A DNA stretch of 11,595 nt from an uncultured Clostridia bacterium (lineage in GTDB: Bacteria > Bacillota > Clostridia > Christensenellales > Aristaeellaceae), in NCBI GenBank assembly GCA_946042585.1, contig CAMGDO010000009.1:1-11595 (forward strand), read 5' to 3'. The position numbers and the translations under genes are program-made. Position 1 is the stretch's first letter. The number at the start of each line of letters is the position of its first letter. The notes beneath the pieces are model-generated. The model was not told the DNA's origin and searched no databases. It worked only from the letters and a program-made list of their open reading frames with translations. Below are positions 1 through 6,460 of the stretch, piece after piece.

Positions 1-626
1 TCTGCCAGCGCAGACAGTTCGTCCAGAGACTCCTCGCTTTCAATGCCAACGAGCAGCGCGCGCTCCGGGGCATCCTCATCGCGCTTATCTTCACCCTTCA
101 TCACGCGTTCATCAGACAGGGAGATTTCTTCCATCCATTCCTGCTGGGGGAGACGGCGAAGCGGCAGGATGGGCGTGGTGAAGGGCTGCGGCTCGCCATT
201 TACGCGTTCGGTGAGAAAGGCGGCCTGAACGCCGGTAATATTGCCCTGATCATCCACTCCAAGCGCGCACATGCTGTCCAGCATCAGCGATTTGAGCGCC
301 GTGATATCCACATCGGAAAGATCAGCAGCGCCGCGGGGATGCGTATGGATGCAGCGTACGCGGGAAAGCCTGCGCATATTGCGCCGCAGACGGATTTCAG
401 CCAGCGGCACGCTGCCAATATCGCCAATGGTTATGTCGATAACCTCGCCGTCGCGGCTGATATACAGCGATATTTCCCGATTCAAAGCGCAGGAATACCT
501 GCCCATCAGACGCGCAAGCTCTGAAGGCAGGTATTCATCCCGGCCAATAGGATAATCGTATAGGATTTTCAGTTCATTCAGCGTACTGTTGCGCACGCCC
601 TCGGTATTGCCATGAATTTCCGGCAT
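1..626 (-). CDS. hflX: GTPase HflX, N-terminal part (cut by window edge)
   Basis: Seen: an open frame from ATG at 626 runs off the left edge, giving 208 residues. The ATG has a GGAGG site at 633-637 with a 6-nt gap. The protein begins MPEIHGNTEGVRN and ends in ERALLVGIESEESLDELSALA-type sequence, which is the start of the usual HflX N-terminal domain (ALLVG...S..EL..LA). The GTPase domain lies outside the window. Known: HflX is a ribosome-associated GTPase that splits stalled or stressed ribosomes. The first ~185 residues are an extra domain of the kind I recall in clostridial HflX. It contains E51, H94-T-H96-P97, S104 and D107, which match the JAMM/MPN+ metal-site pattern (E, HxHP, x7, S-x2-D). 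The gene follows the Fe-S scaffold gene by 39 bp on the same strand, so it is probably cotranscribed with the isc operon. Identity rests on the N-terminal part only. Confidence 0.85.
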   Translation of the reverse strand, partial: MPEIHGNTEGVRNSTLNELKILYDYPIGRDEYLPSELARLMGRYSCALNREISLYISRDGEVIDITIGDIGSVPLAEIRLRRNMRRLSRVRCIHTHPRGAADLSDVDITALKSLMLDSMCALGVDDQGNITGVQAAFLTERVNGEPQPFTTPILPLRRLPQQEWMEEISLSDERVMKGEDKRDEDAPERALLVGIESEESLDELSALA

Positions 627-665
627 GAAGAACCTCCATATGCGTTCGCGCCGGGAAGGCGGACA

Positions 666-1049
666 TCAGATCACCGCTTCGGGATGCTTTTTCATATAGT
701 CTTCAACAGCGGCCTTGACGGCTTCCTCGGCAAGCAGGGAACAATGCATTTTGACAGGGGGCAGACCATCCAGCGCTTCCGCCACAGCTGCATTGGTCAG
801 CGCCAGCGCTTCCTTAAGGGTTTTACCCTTGATCATTTCGGTGGCCATGGAGCTGGTCGCAATGGCAGCGCCGCAGCCAAAGGTCTTGAATTTCACTTCG
901 CTGATCACGCCGTTGTCGTCCACCTTGAGGTAGATGCGCATGATATCTCCGCATTTCGCATTGCCTACAGTTCCCACGCCGTCGGCGTTTTCAATTTCTC
1001 CCACATTGCGGGGATTGCTGAAATGATCCATCACTTTTTCAGAGTACAT
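666..1049 (-). CDS. nifU: Fe-S cluster scaffold protein, NifU/IscU family
   Basis: The 127-residue protein has the IscU scaffold pattern: MYSEKVMDHFSNPRNVG at the start, C33-G-D35 in GNAKCGD, C59 in FKTFGCGAAIATSS, and H102-C103 in KMHCSLLAEEA. These three cysteines plus the Asp assemble a transient [2Fe-2S] cluster from sulfur delivered by the desulfurase and pass it to apo-proteins in the cytoplasm. Its length is that of a one-domain IscU, without the C-terminal Nfu domain of nitrogen-fixation NifU. The start ATG (1049-1047) shares one base with the desulfurase stop (TAATG), so translation is very likely coupled. No separate promoter is visible. The operon context (Rrf2 regulator, desulfurase, scaffold) is typical of Clostridia and supports general housekeeping Fe-S assembly rather than nitrogen fixation, since no nif genes are present. 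Confidence 0.96.
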   Translation of the reverse strand: MYSEKVMDHFSNPRNVGEIENADGVGTVGNAKCGDIMRIYLKVDDNGVISEVKFKTFGCGAAIATSSMATEMIKGKTLKEALALTNAAVAEALDGLPPVKMHCSLLAEEAVKAAVEDYMKKHPEAVI

Positions 1050-2224
1050 TACTTTTGCGCCTCCATAAAATCATTGTAGAGCGGGGACATGCTGCGCAGA
1101 TCGTCAATGATACCGGGCAGCGTAGACAGAACATAATCAACTTCTTCCTGCGTGCTGGTATCGCTCAGCGACAGGCGAAGGCTTCCATGCGCAATTTCAT
1201 GTGGCAATCCGATGGCAAGCAGCACATGAGAAGGATCAAGCGAGCCGGATGTGCAGGCAGAGCCGCTGGAACCGGCAACGCCCGCAAGATCAAGGCGCAG
1301 AAGCAGCGCTTCGCCCTCAACAAACCGTACCGAAACATTGACATTACCGGGCAAACGCTGCGTGCGGTGACCATTGAGACGAACATAGGGGATCTGTGTC
1401 AGAGCGTCAATCAGCTGGTCGCGCAATGCGCTGATGCGCGCATTCTTTTCCTGCATATTGGCAGTTGCCATTTCGATCGCGGCGCCAAGGCCTACGATAC
1501 CGGCGACATTCTCAGTTGTTGCACGGCGCGCGCGTTCCTGCGCGCCTCCGTGAAGCAGGTTATCAAGCCGAACACCCTGACGCACAAACAACACGCCCAC
1601 GCCTTTGGGACCGTGGAATTTGTGTGCGGACAGCGACAGCATATCGCAGCCAATGGCCTGCACGTCAATCGGAATGGCACCGATGGCCTGCACGGCATCC
1701 GTATGGAAAAGCACCTTGTGCGCGCGGGCAATCTGGCCAATTTCTGCAATGGGCTGAATGGTGCCGATTTCATTGTTGGCAGCCATGATGCTGATCAGAA
1801 TCGTGCTGTCCTTGATCGCCGCTTCCACATCAGCCGGATTGACCATGCCATACTCATCCACCGGCAGATAGGTGATCTCAAAGCCCTGCTTTTCAAGCCA
1901 TTCACAGGTGTGCAGTATCGCGTGATGCTCAATGGCAGACGTGATAATATGATTTCCCTTTGCGCGATGAGAAAATGCAGTTCCCTTCAGCGCCCAGTTG
2001 TCCGCTTCTGTTCCGCCCGAGGTAAAGTACACCTCCTGAGGCTTGCAGTTGAGCGCTGCGGCAACCTGACGGCGCGCCTCTTCCAGGGCTTTGCGGGCAT
2101 CGCGGCCCGTGGAATGGATGCTGCTGGCATTGCCATAACAGGCGGTGAAATAGGGCAGCATCTTCTCAAGCACTGCGGGGTGCACGGCAGTCGTAGCTGC
2201 ATTATCCATATAGATGCGATCCAA
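1049..2224 (-). CDS. nifS: Cysteine desulfurase, NifS/IscS family (class I)
   Basis: This 391-residue PLP enzyme converts L-cysteine to alanine and a protein persulfide, supplying sulfur to the scaffold encoded next. Visible motifs: YMDNAATT near the N-terminus, EHH at 99-101, NNEIGTIQP at 150-158, HTDAVQ with D176, the PLP lysine K202 in SLSAHKFHGPKG, and the catalytic cysteine C324 in SSGSACTSGSLDPSHV. The long loop around C324 marks a class I (IscS/NifS) rather than SufS enzyme. The start appears to be TTG at 2224-2222: the family usually begins a few residues before the YLDNAATT motif, and an AGGAGA site at 2235-2240 lies inside the end of the regulator gene, about 10 nt away. Only 2 nt separate the two genes. 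A large antisense open frame covers this gene but is a shadow. Confidence 0.97.
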   Translation of the reverse strand: MDRIYMDNAATTAVHPAVLEKMLPYFTACYGNASSIHSTGRDARKALEEARRQVAAALNCKPQEVYFTSGGTEADNWALKGTAFSHRAKGNHIITSAIEHHAILHTCEWLEKQGFEITYLPVDEYGMVNPADVEAAIKDSTILISIMAANNEIGTIQPIAEIGQIARAHKVLFHTDAVQAIGAIPIDVQAIGCDMLSLSAHKFHGPKGVGVLFVRQGVRLDNLLHGGAQERARRATTENVAGIVGLGAAIEMATANMQEKNARISALRDQLIDALTQIPYVRLNGHRTQRLPGNVNVSVRFVEGEALLLRLDLAGVAGSSGSACTSGSLDPSHVLLAIGLPHEIAHGSLRLSLSDTSTQEEVDYVLSTLPGIIDDLRSMSPLYNDFMEAQK

Positions 2225-2226
2225 GA

Positions 2227-2640
2227 TTAGTCCATCTCCTTTGATTCAAGCATGTCCTGAAGTGTGACGCTGTATAACAGCTGATTGATTCGGTCGGTCA
2301 GATATTCCCACACGCGCTTGGTTTTGCATCCATCACTGTGCGGGCAGGCGCCCTCGCCTTCCATGGCGCATTCCGACAGATTGAGCGGGCCTTCCATTGC
2401 ATCAATGATATGACCCACGCTGATTGCATCGGGGGATTTGGCCAATTGATACCCACCCTGCGAACCCCGGACGGTATTGACCAGACCGGCTTTGCGAAGG
2501 GAACCAAGCAGCTGCTCAAGATACTGATCGGGAAGACCAAGCTGGGCAATGGCGCGAAGCGGCTGTGGACCTTCCTCTGCTTTCTGCGCGAGGTAGACCA
2601 TGGCATACAGGCCATATTTTCCTCTCGTTGAGAGTTTCAA
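2227..2640 (-). CDS. iscR: Rrf2-family Fe-S regulator (IscR-like)
   Basis: The 137-residue protein has the Rrf2 winged-helix pattern: LSTRGKYGLYAMVYLA, then PLRAIAQ..LPDQYLEQLLGSLRKAGLV, the wing RGSQGGYQLAKSP, and VGHIIDAMEGP. After this comes a three-cysteine cluster, C91, C99 and C105 (C-x7-C-x5-C), the position where IscR binds a [2Fe-2S] cluster; E. coli IscR has C-x5-C-x5-C. It probably senses Fe-S status and represses its own operon; the operator is the palindrome at 2657-2681. The start is TTG (2640-2638), with a strong GAGGAGGT site about 6 nt upstream, and the protein aligns with the family from this residue. It heads the operon followed by nifS and nifU. A CymR-type cysteine sensor is the alternative, but CymR lacks this cysteine cluster. 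Confidence 0.93.
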   Translation of the reverse strand: MKLSTRGKYGLYAMVYLAQKAEEGPQPLRAIAQLGLPDQYLEQLLGSLRKAGLVNTVRGSQGGYQLAKSPDAISVGHIIDAMEGPLNLSECAMEGEGACPHSDGCKTKRVWEYLTDRINQLLYSVTLQDMLESKEMD

Positions 2641-2656
2641 AGCTGTACCTCCTCAC

Positions 2657-2681
2657 AATCCCGACTGATTCAATCGGGATT
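2657..2681. promoter_or_regulatory. 25-bp palindromic operator of the isc operon
   Basis: Two 12-base arms, AATCCCGACTGA and TCAATCGGGATT, flank one central T. They are reverse complements except at one position. The element starts about where transcription should begin from the promoter at 2689-2717 and ends some 17 bp before the TTG start of the Rrf2 gene. This is the place for autorepression. Its length and dyad symmetry suit a dimeric Rrf2 regulator; assignment to this regulator is inference. Confidence 0.75.
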
Positions 2682-2688
2682 CTGGATA

Positions 2689-2717
2689 AATATATCACCG
2701 CGCGGGCAGCTTGTCAA
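2689..2717 (-). promoter_or_regulatory. Sigma-A promoter of the isc operon
   Basis: On the minus strand, TTGACA (2717-2712) and TATATT (2694-2689) are separated by exactly 17 nt. The -35 is perfect and the -10 matches five of six bases. The predicted start of transcription is near 2682, at the edge of the palindromic operator, so a bound repressor would block initiation. Confidence 0.85.
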
Positions 2718-2737
2718 CAAAAAAAGGAAAAAATGAC

Positions 2738-2770
2738 AAAAACGATCCGAAGATTATGAATCGTGCGGAT
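2738..2770 (-). terminator. Probable intrinsic terminator after dusB
   Basis: Minus strand: ATCCG pairs with CGGAT, and inside that GATT pairs with AATC around a CAT loop, followed by CG and five T. The dusB stop codon lies within the hairpin. The stem has a small asymmetric internal loop, so strength is uncertain, but more T-rich sequence follows before the isc promoter. Confidence 0.45.
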
Positions 2771-3728
2771 TTTTCTGCAGACAGCGGAATTCATCCAGCA
2801 GTCGATAGACCTCATCCATGGAATCGACGGCCGTGATTCGGGTGCGCAGGCGCGCAGCGCCGCTTCGTCCATGAATGTACCAGCACATGTGCTTTCGCAT
2901 TTCAAGAACGGCGGAACGCTCGCCCTTCCATGCGCGCATCATCTCGCCGTGTCGGATTGCAGTATCTATGATTTCATCGGCGGTTGGCAGAATAACAGGC
3001 TTTCCGGCAAGCGCTGCACTGATCTGTGCAAAAAGAAAAGGCCTGCCCAGCGCGCCGCGACCTATGGCGATTCCATCGCAGCCGCTCATGGACAATGCAT
3101 CCAGCGCAGACTGCGCGCTGACAATATCGCCATTGAGCAGCACAGGAATCTTTACGCTTTGCTTCACCTGCGCGATTGCCTGCCAGTCCGCTTTTCCGGA
3201 ATACTGCTGCATGCGCGTGCGCCCGTGTACGGTCAGCATGTCCGCGCCGCAGTCCTCCGCAATGTGCGCAAGCTCTATGGCGCAAAGGGATTCATCGTCC
3301 CATCCCAGCCGCATCTTCACCGTGACAGGAAGATTGGTGGATTTGCGGACGGATGAAATAATCTCTGCGCACAGCGGCAGATTTTTGAGCAGCGCGCTGC
3401 CCGAGCCGGAGGAATTGACCTTATGCGCCGGACAGCCCATGTTGATATCAATGGCAGAGAACTTCCCCAGATCGCTCAGCTTCGCGGCAGCCCGCGCCAT
3501 CAGATCCGCACGGTGGCCGAAAATCTGCACTGCGGGGGAGGGCTCCTCTTTATTGACCGCCAGTAAATGCCGATATACATGCAGCGAATCCGGAGCGGTC
3601 AGATAGCCCATGGCGCTGACCATTTCCGTTGTCGTGTAATTGCAGCCCATTTCGCAGCACAGCGTGCGCATGGGCCAGTCGGTTATCCCCGCCATGGGGG
3701 CAAGGGCAAGAATGGGTGTTTTATTCAT
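2754..3728 (-). CDS. dusB: tRNA-dihydrouridine synthase, DusB type
   Basis: The 324-residue FMN enzyme reduces uridines in the tRNA D-loop to dihydrouridine. Visible in order: LAPMAGITDWPMR (FMN/TIM-barrel start), AVQIFG, DINMGCPAHKV with the catalytic cysteine C99, GSGSALL, TVKMRLGW with K138, TVHGRTRMQQYSG with H168 and R170, VLLNGDI, and the phosphate-binding CDGIAIGRGALGRPFLF. The length fits bacterial DusB. The ATG at 3728 lies 8 nt inside the end of the preceding gene, and no strong ribosome binding site is visible, so translation probably depends on coupling. The promoter serving it is the one at 4253-4281. The DusB label (rather than another Dus subgroup) rests on overall resemblance and on Firmicute context. 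Confidence 0.95.
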   Translation of the reverse strand: MNKTPILALAPMAGITDWPMRTLCCEMGCNYTTTEMVSAMGYLTAPDSLHVYRHLLAVNKEEPSPAVQIFGHRADLMARAAAKLSDLGKFSAIDINMGCPAHKVNSSGSGSALLKNLPLCAEIISSVRKSTNLPVTVKMRLGWDDESLCAIELAHIAEDCGADMLTVHGRTRMQQYSGKADWQAIAQVKQSVKIPVLLNGDIVSAQSALDALSMSGCDGIAIGRGALGRPFLFAQISAALAGKPVILPTADEIIDTAIRHGEMMRAWKGERSAVLEMRKHMCWYIHGRSGAARLRTRITAVDSMDEVYRLLDEFRCLQKNPHDS

Positions 3729-4221
3729 TGAGCAGTTCCATCATCGTCATATTTTTGATTTTCCAATGACCATCCTCACGGGCAAGAATCACGGAATAAC
3801 GGGCGTCAGGCCAGTCTGGCACACCGCCGGCAGAAGAGGTCTTGCCGTCGATGGCCGGTATGCGTTCGGTGATGACAGCGCTCGCCGTGTCTTCCCAGGG
3901 CCAGCACCACATGCGGCTCAGCGATATTCGATGGTCAAAGCCGGTGACCGTGCAGTCGCGATAGGGGTCCACATTGTTCAGCGCATTTTGCAAAAATCCA
4001 TCCCTTGGAATCCATGAAGCAGAAAAATAATTATCAAGAGAAGAGACCGGCTCATCCATCATAATGACCTGTGCACGGCGCGCCATACCATCCTTTACGA
4101 TCACATAGATGTTGGTGGCATTGTAAGCAAAATAGAAGGTGACTGTGAGGATGCCCAGAATCAGCAGAAACACAAAGAGCCTTGAAACGAAATACCAGAT
4201 CAGACGGCGCAAATAGCGCAT
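3721..4221 (-). CDS. Membrane-anchored protein of unknown function upstream of dusB
   Basis: I do not recognise this 166-residue protein. It starts at ATG 4221, chosen because AAGGAGGTG lies 5 nt upstream; a longer open frame reaches back to 4338 but would swallow the promoter. The N-terminus MRYLRRLIWYFVSRLF is basic, and residues about 10-30 form one hydrophobic helix, so it is probably anchored in the membrane with the rest outside. The C-terminal stretch (ARYSVILAREDGHWKIKNM) resembles the last strands of NTF2/SnoaL-like folds, where W-K-I after D-G is common; this is a weak structural guess. The domain between contains two tryptophan-rich bits (CWPWEDTA). It is the first gene of a two-gene unit with dusB and overlaps it by 8 nt, but a functional link to tRNA modification is not evident. 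Confidence 0.8.
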   Translation of the reverse strand: MRYLRRLIWYFVSRLFVFLLILGILTVTFYFAYNATNIYVIVKDGMARRAQVIMMDEPVSSLDNYFSASWIPRDGFLQNALNNVDPYRDCTVTGFDHRISLSRMWCWPWEDTASAVITERIPAIDGKTSSAGGVPDWPDARYSVILAREDGHWKIKNMTMMELLNE

Positions 4222-4252
4222 GCGAACACCTCCTTCCGTCTGAAGCATTCTC

Positions 4253-4281
4253 ATTATACAGGAACCGCAGTGAAAAGGCAA
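4253..4281 (-). promoter_or_regulatory. Sigma-A promoter of the membrane protein-dusB unit
   Basis: Minus strand: TTGCCT (4281-4276), 17-nt spacer, perfect TATAAT (4258-4253). Transcription should start about 25 bp before the AAGGAGG site of the gene at 3721-4221. It lies just past the terminator of the lipoprotein gene, making the two-gene unit independent. Confidence 0.75.
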
Positions 4282-4309
4282 GGCACACACCCGCAGGGAA
4301 AACCTGCAA

Positions 4310-4338
4310 GAAAAAATGCCGGGCATAAAGCCCGGCAC
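4310..4338 (-). terminator. Strong intrinsic terminator after the lipoprotein gene
   Basis: Minus strand: TGCCGGGC, loop TTTAT, GCCCGGCA, then TTTTTTC. The 8-bp GC-rich perfect stem directly followed by six T is a classic Rho-independent terminator, 12 bp after the stop of the gene at 4351-5493. Confidence 0.93.
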
Positions 4339-4350
4339 TAAATGCCTTTG

Positions 4351-5493
4351 TCAGTTGGACAGCCGCTCGGTATAAATCTTTACTTCGGCAGCGTCAATCC
4401 ATTCGTTCACGGTCGCGTTGTACTTTTCTTCCTTGGCGGCAGCAAGCGTTTCTTCCGTCAGGGATTCACGGGCTTCGTCCAGCGTAGCCACTTTTTCTTC
4501 AACATCCGCTTCATACTTTACAAGCACAAAGCTTTCTTCTGTTTCCACGAGCACCGCCATACCCGCATGCCCCAGATCCATCGCGGCGGTAACTACATCG
4601 GCATCCACATCGGTGCTGCTTTCGCAGACAACCCTGGTGATCACCTCAGCGCCCAGCGTGTCAATCGCCGCTCCGTCAAGAATCTGCTGCAGCATGTCTT
4701 CAGCCTTTGTGCGTTCGGCGCTGTCATCCGCCTCGGCAGGTGCTTCCTCGCCTTCGGCAGCCTCCGCAGCGGGCTTGGTGATTTCAATCATACTGATGGT
4801 GCGATATCCCGCAGGCGTGTAATAGGTGGTGGAACCGTTATTGGCGCTGCGGCCATAAGCGGCAGGCGTGGACGCATAGGTGTCCTTTTCATCGGCAATT
4901 TTAGCGTCCAGCGTAGCCTGAATGTCTTCGTCCGTGATGGTCACGCCGTCGGTGATATAGGCTTCCAGTCTGTCGCTGATCAGAGTGCTCTTGGCAGAAG
5001 CCAGAACGGTTTCAAGACTATAGCCGAGAGAAGCGGCATAGCTTGCAAGCTCAGCCTTCAGCTCGTCGCCCGTCAGTTCAGTATCGGCATAGTAATACGC
5101 CTGGATATCCTCCAGCAGAGCGTCATATTCTTGCTGCGCCTGCGCATTCAGCTCGGCGAGATCTTCGTCCGTGAACTGATCAAGCCCCAGCTCCGTTGCC
5201 TTCTGATCCAGCACCAAACCGGACACAAAAGAGTCGATGGTGGATTGGAGAATTGCGCTTTCATCCACTTCCTGCGCAGCTCCGCCGAAGGACGCGAGAA
5301 GCTGTGCATAATACTCTTCCATGCTCAGCGCATAGTTGTAGGAATTCAGGAAGGACTGTTTGTTCACATGAGCGCCGTTGACCTCAAGAATGGTCTGCTT
5401 AGCGTCAACAGCGCTGTCTTTCAGTTCCAATGAGCATCCCGAGAGCAGCAGTGCGGCTACGAGAAGCAATGCGAACAGAGATTTTTTGTTCAT
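4351..5493 (-). CDS. SurA/PrsA-like lipoprotein, probable extracytoplasmic foldase
   Basis: The 380-residue protein starts with a lipoprotein signal: basic MNKK, hydrophobic core to about residue 17, and lipobox L17-S-G-C20. It is therefore exported and lipid-anchored at C20. Residues about 34-190 resemble the SurA N-terminal helical domain (ILEVNGAHVNKQSFLNSYNYA, later EAYITDGVTITDEDIQATLDAK). The region about 229-330 looks like a reduced parvulin fold: YRTISMIEI as first strand, KAEDMLQQILDGA as helix, and ESFVLVKYEAD as last strand. I cannot find the GGDLG and FGYHII motifs of active PpiC domains. An Ala/Glu-rich insert lies at about 241-262. The role is probably chaperone-like folding of secreted proteins; isomerase activity is doubtful. 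The ribosome binding site is weak (GGGAG some 13 nt before ATG). It is a single-gene unit with its own promoter and terminator. Confidence 0.85.
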   Translation of the reverse strand: MNKKSLFALLLVAALLLSGCSLELKDSAVDAKQTILEVNGAHVNKQSFLNSYNYALSMEEYYAQLLASFGGAAQEVDESAILQSTIDSFVSGLVLDQKATELGLDQFTDEDLAELNAQAQQEYDALLEDIQAYYYADTELTGDELKAELASYAASLGYSLETVLASAKSTLISDRLEAYITDGVTITDEDIQATLDAKIADEKDTYASTPAAYGRSANNGSTTYYTPAGYRTISMIEITKPAAEAAEGEEAPAEADDSAERTKAEDMLQQILDGAAIDTLGAEVITRVVCESSTDVDADVVTAAMDLGHAGMAVLVETEESFVLVKYEADVEEKVATLDEARESLTEETLAAAKEEKYNATVNEWIDAAEVKIYTERLSN

Positions 5494-5534
5494 AATACAA
5501 TGTGCACTCCCATCTTGTGTTGATAGACTTATTT

Positions 5535-5563
5535 ATTATACTGAACATATATTATTTGTTCAA
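5535..5563 (-). promoter_or_regulatory. Sigma-A promoter of the lipoprotein gene, with internal dyad
   Basis: Minus strand: TTGAAC (5563-5558), 17-nt spacer, perfect TATAAT (5540-5535). The -35 overlaps the last codons of the ppx/gppA gene. An inverted repeat, TGAACA at 5542-5547 and TGTTCA at 5557-5562, fills the spacer and could be an operator. Confidence 0.75.
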
Positions 5564-6460
5564 GCAAATTTTTTGTGAACAAGCGCGCAGGAGACCGTCA
5601 GTATTGCCGCGCTGCGTGACCTTTATGTCTGAGATACCGATTTCCCGCATCACGGCCAGCAGAATAGCCAGGCCGGTTGGCAATATATCCTCGCGTCCGG
5701 CGGGAAAGCCATCCATCTGCCCTCGCTTTTCGCGAGGCGTTGCGGATATATCCATCAGGCACCGTAGTATTCTTTCTTCGGTCAGCACGGTGCCTTCAAT
5801 CATGTCACCAGCGCCGTCCTGGCGATTGACAATGCGCGCGCAGGACGTGCCGGTGCCGCCTACAAGGAGAAATCCGCGCTCCTGCGCGGCATTTGCTATC
5901 GGCTTTAGAGCAGGCGCGGCAATGCTGTGCGCCTTGTCAAGAGCTTTCTGAACATCCTGCGCCGTATGGATTGGATTGTGCTGAAACAGGCGGGAAGCGC
6001 CCAGCTGCAGGGAAAGCGCTGTGGTGATTTTTCCGTTTTCACCCAGCGCGATTTCCGTAGATCCGCCGCCGATATCAATCATGCCTGCCTTGTGGATTCC
6101 AGCTGCGCCATAGAAGGAATATGCCGCCTCCTCTGGTCCGCTGATAATGGTGAGCGGCATTCCAAACAGCTTTTGAATCCGCGACGAAACGATTTCTTTA
6201 TTGGCGGCATCCCGCATGGCGCTGGTGGCAAAAATCCCCAGCAGCTGCGCCTTTTGTGAAAGAATCTGACACATCAGCTGGCGTATGCCTTCCATCAGCT
6301 TTTCAGCAGATGCTTCGGAAATATTTCCCTGCCCCGAAAGCTGCAAAAAAAGGCGCGATTCCACGCGCCCGCGCACTGTATTGGTCAATTCCGCACAGTC
6401 ATCCGCGATCAGAGAACGCGTGGAATTCGAGCCGATAACAATGACTGCGATTCGTTTCAT
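5552..6460 (-). CDS. Ppx/GppA-family phosphatase (exopolyphosphatase-like)
   Basis: The 302-residue protein has the Ppx/GppA (ASKHA actin-like) pattern: IGSNSTRSLIAD at the start, FATSAMRDAAN at 78-87, ISGPEEAAYSFYGA with E110/E111, IDIGGGSTEIALG with D129, and VGGTGT at 200-205. This is the short form of about 300 residues without the C-terminal HD domain. Family members hydrolyse polyphosphate or the 5'-phosphate of pppGpp. One key residue differs: the first phosphate loop normally reads D-x-G-S-N-S, but here it is V8-I-G-S-N-S (codon GTT, one base from GAT). Activity may be altered. The ATG overlaps the divIC stop by 4 nt (ATGA), so it is translationally coupled; ppx/gppA after divIC is a known clostridial arrangement. 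Confidence 0.93.
   Translation of the reverse strand: MKRIAVIVIGSNSTRSLIADDCAELTNTVRGRVESRLFLQLSGQGNISEASAEKLMEGIRQLMCQILSQKAQLLGIFATSAMRDAANKEIVSSRIQKLFGMPLTIISGPEEAAYSFYGAAGIHKAGMIDIGGGSTEIALGENGKITTALSLQLGASRLFQHNPIHTAQDVQKALDKAHSIAAPALKPIANAAQERGFLLVGGTGTSCARIVNRQDGAGDMIEGTVLTEERILRCLMDISATPREKRGQMDGFPAGREDILPTGLAILLAVMREIGISDIKVTQRGNTDGLLRACSQKICLNK

Noticed and set aside
1055..2230. A 391-codon plus-strand open frame, as long as the gene opposite
   Set aside because: It mirrors the cysteine desulfurase gene; its translation has no recognisable motifs, no ribosome binding site, and the minus-strand gene has every catalytic residue.
4293..4308. Small hairpin CGCAGG-GAAAA-CCTGC near the dusB-unit promoter
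   Set aside because: Only five base pairs, no T tract and no position suggesting an operator or riboswitch.
4222..4338. N-terminal extension of the protein upstream of dusB, starting at 4338
   Set aside because: It would run through the terminator and promoter at 4253-4338, while ATG 4221 has an ideal AAGGAGG site and begins a normal membrane anchor.
4342..5433. A 363-codon plus-strand open frame
   Set aside because: Antisense shadow of the lipoprotein gene, which has a clear signal peptide, promoter and terminator.
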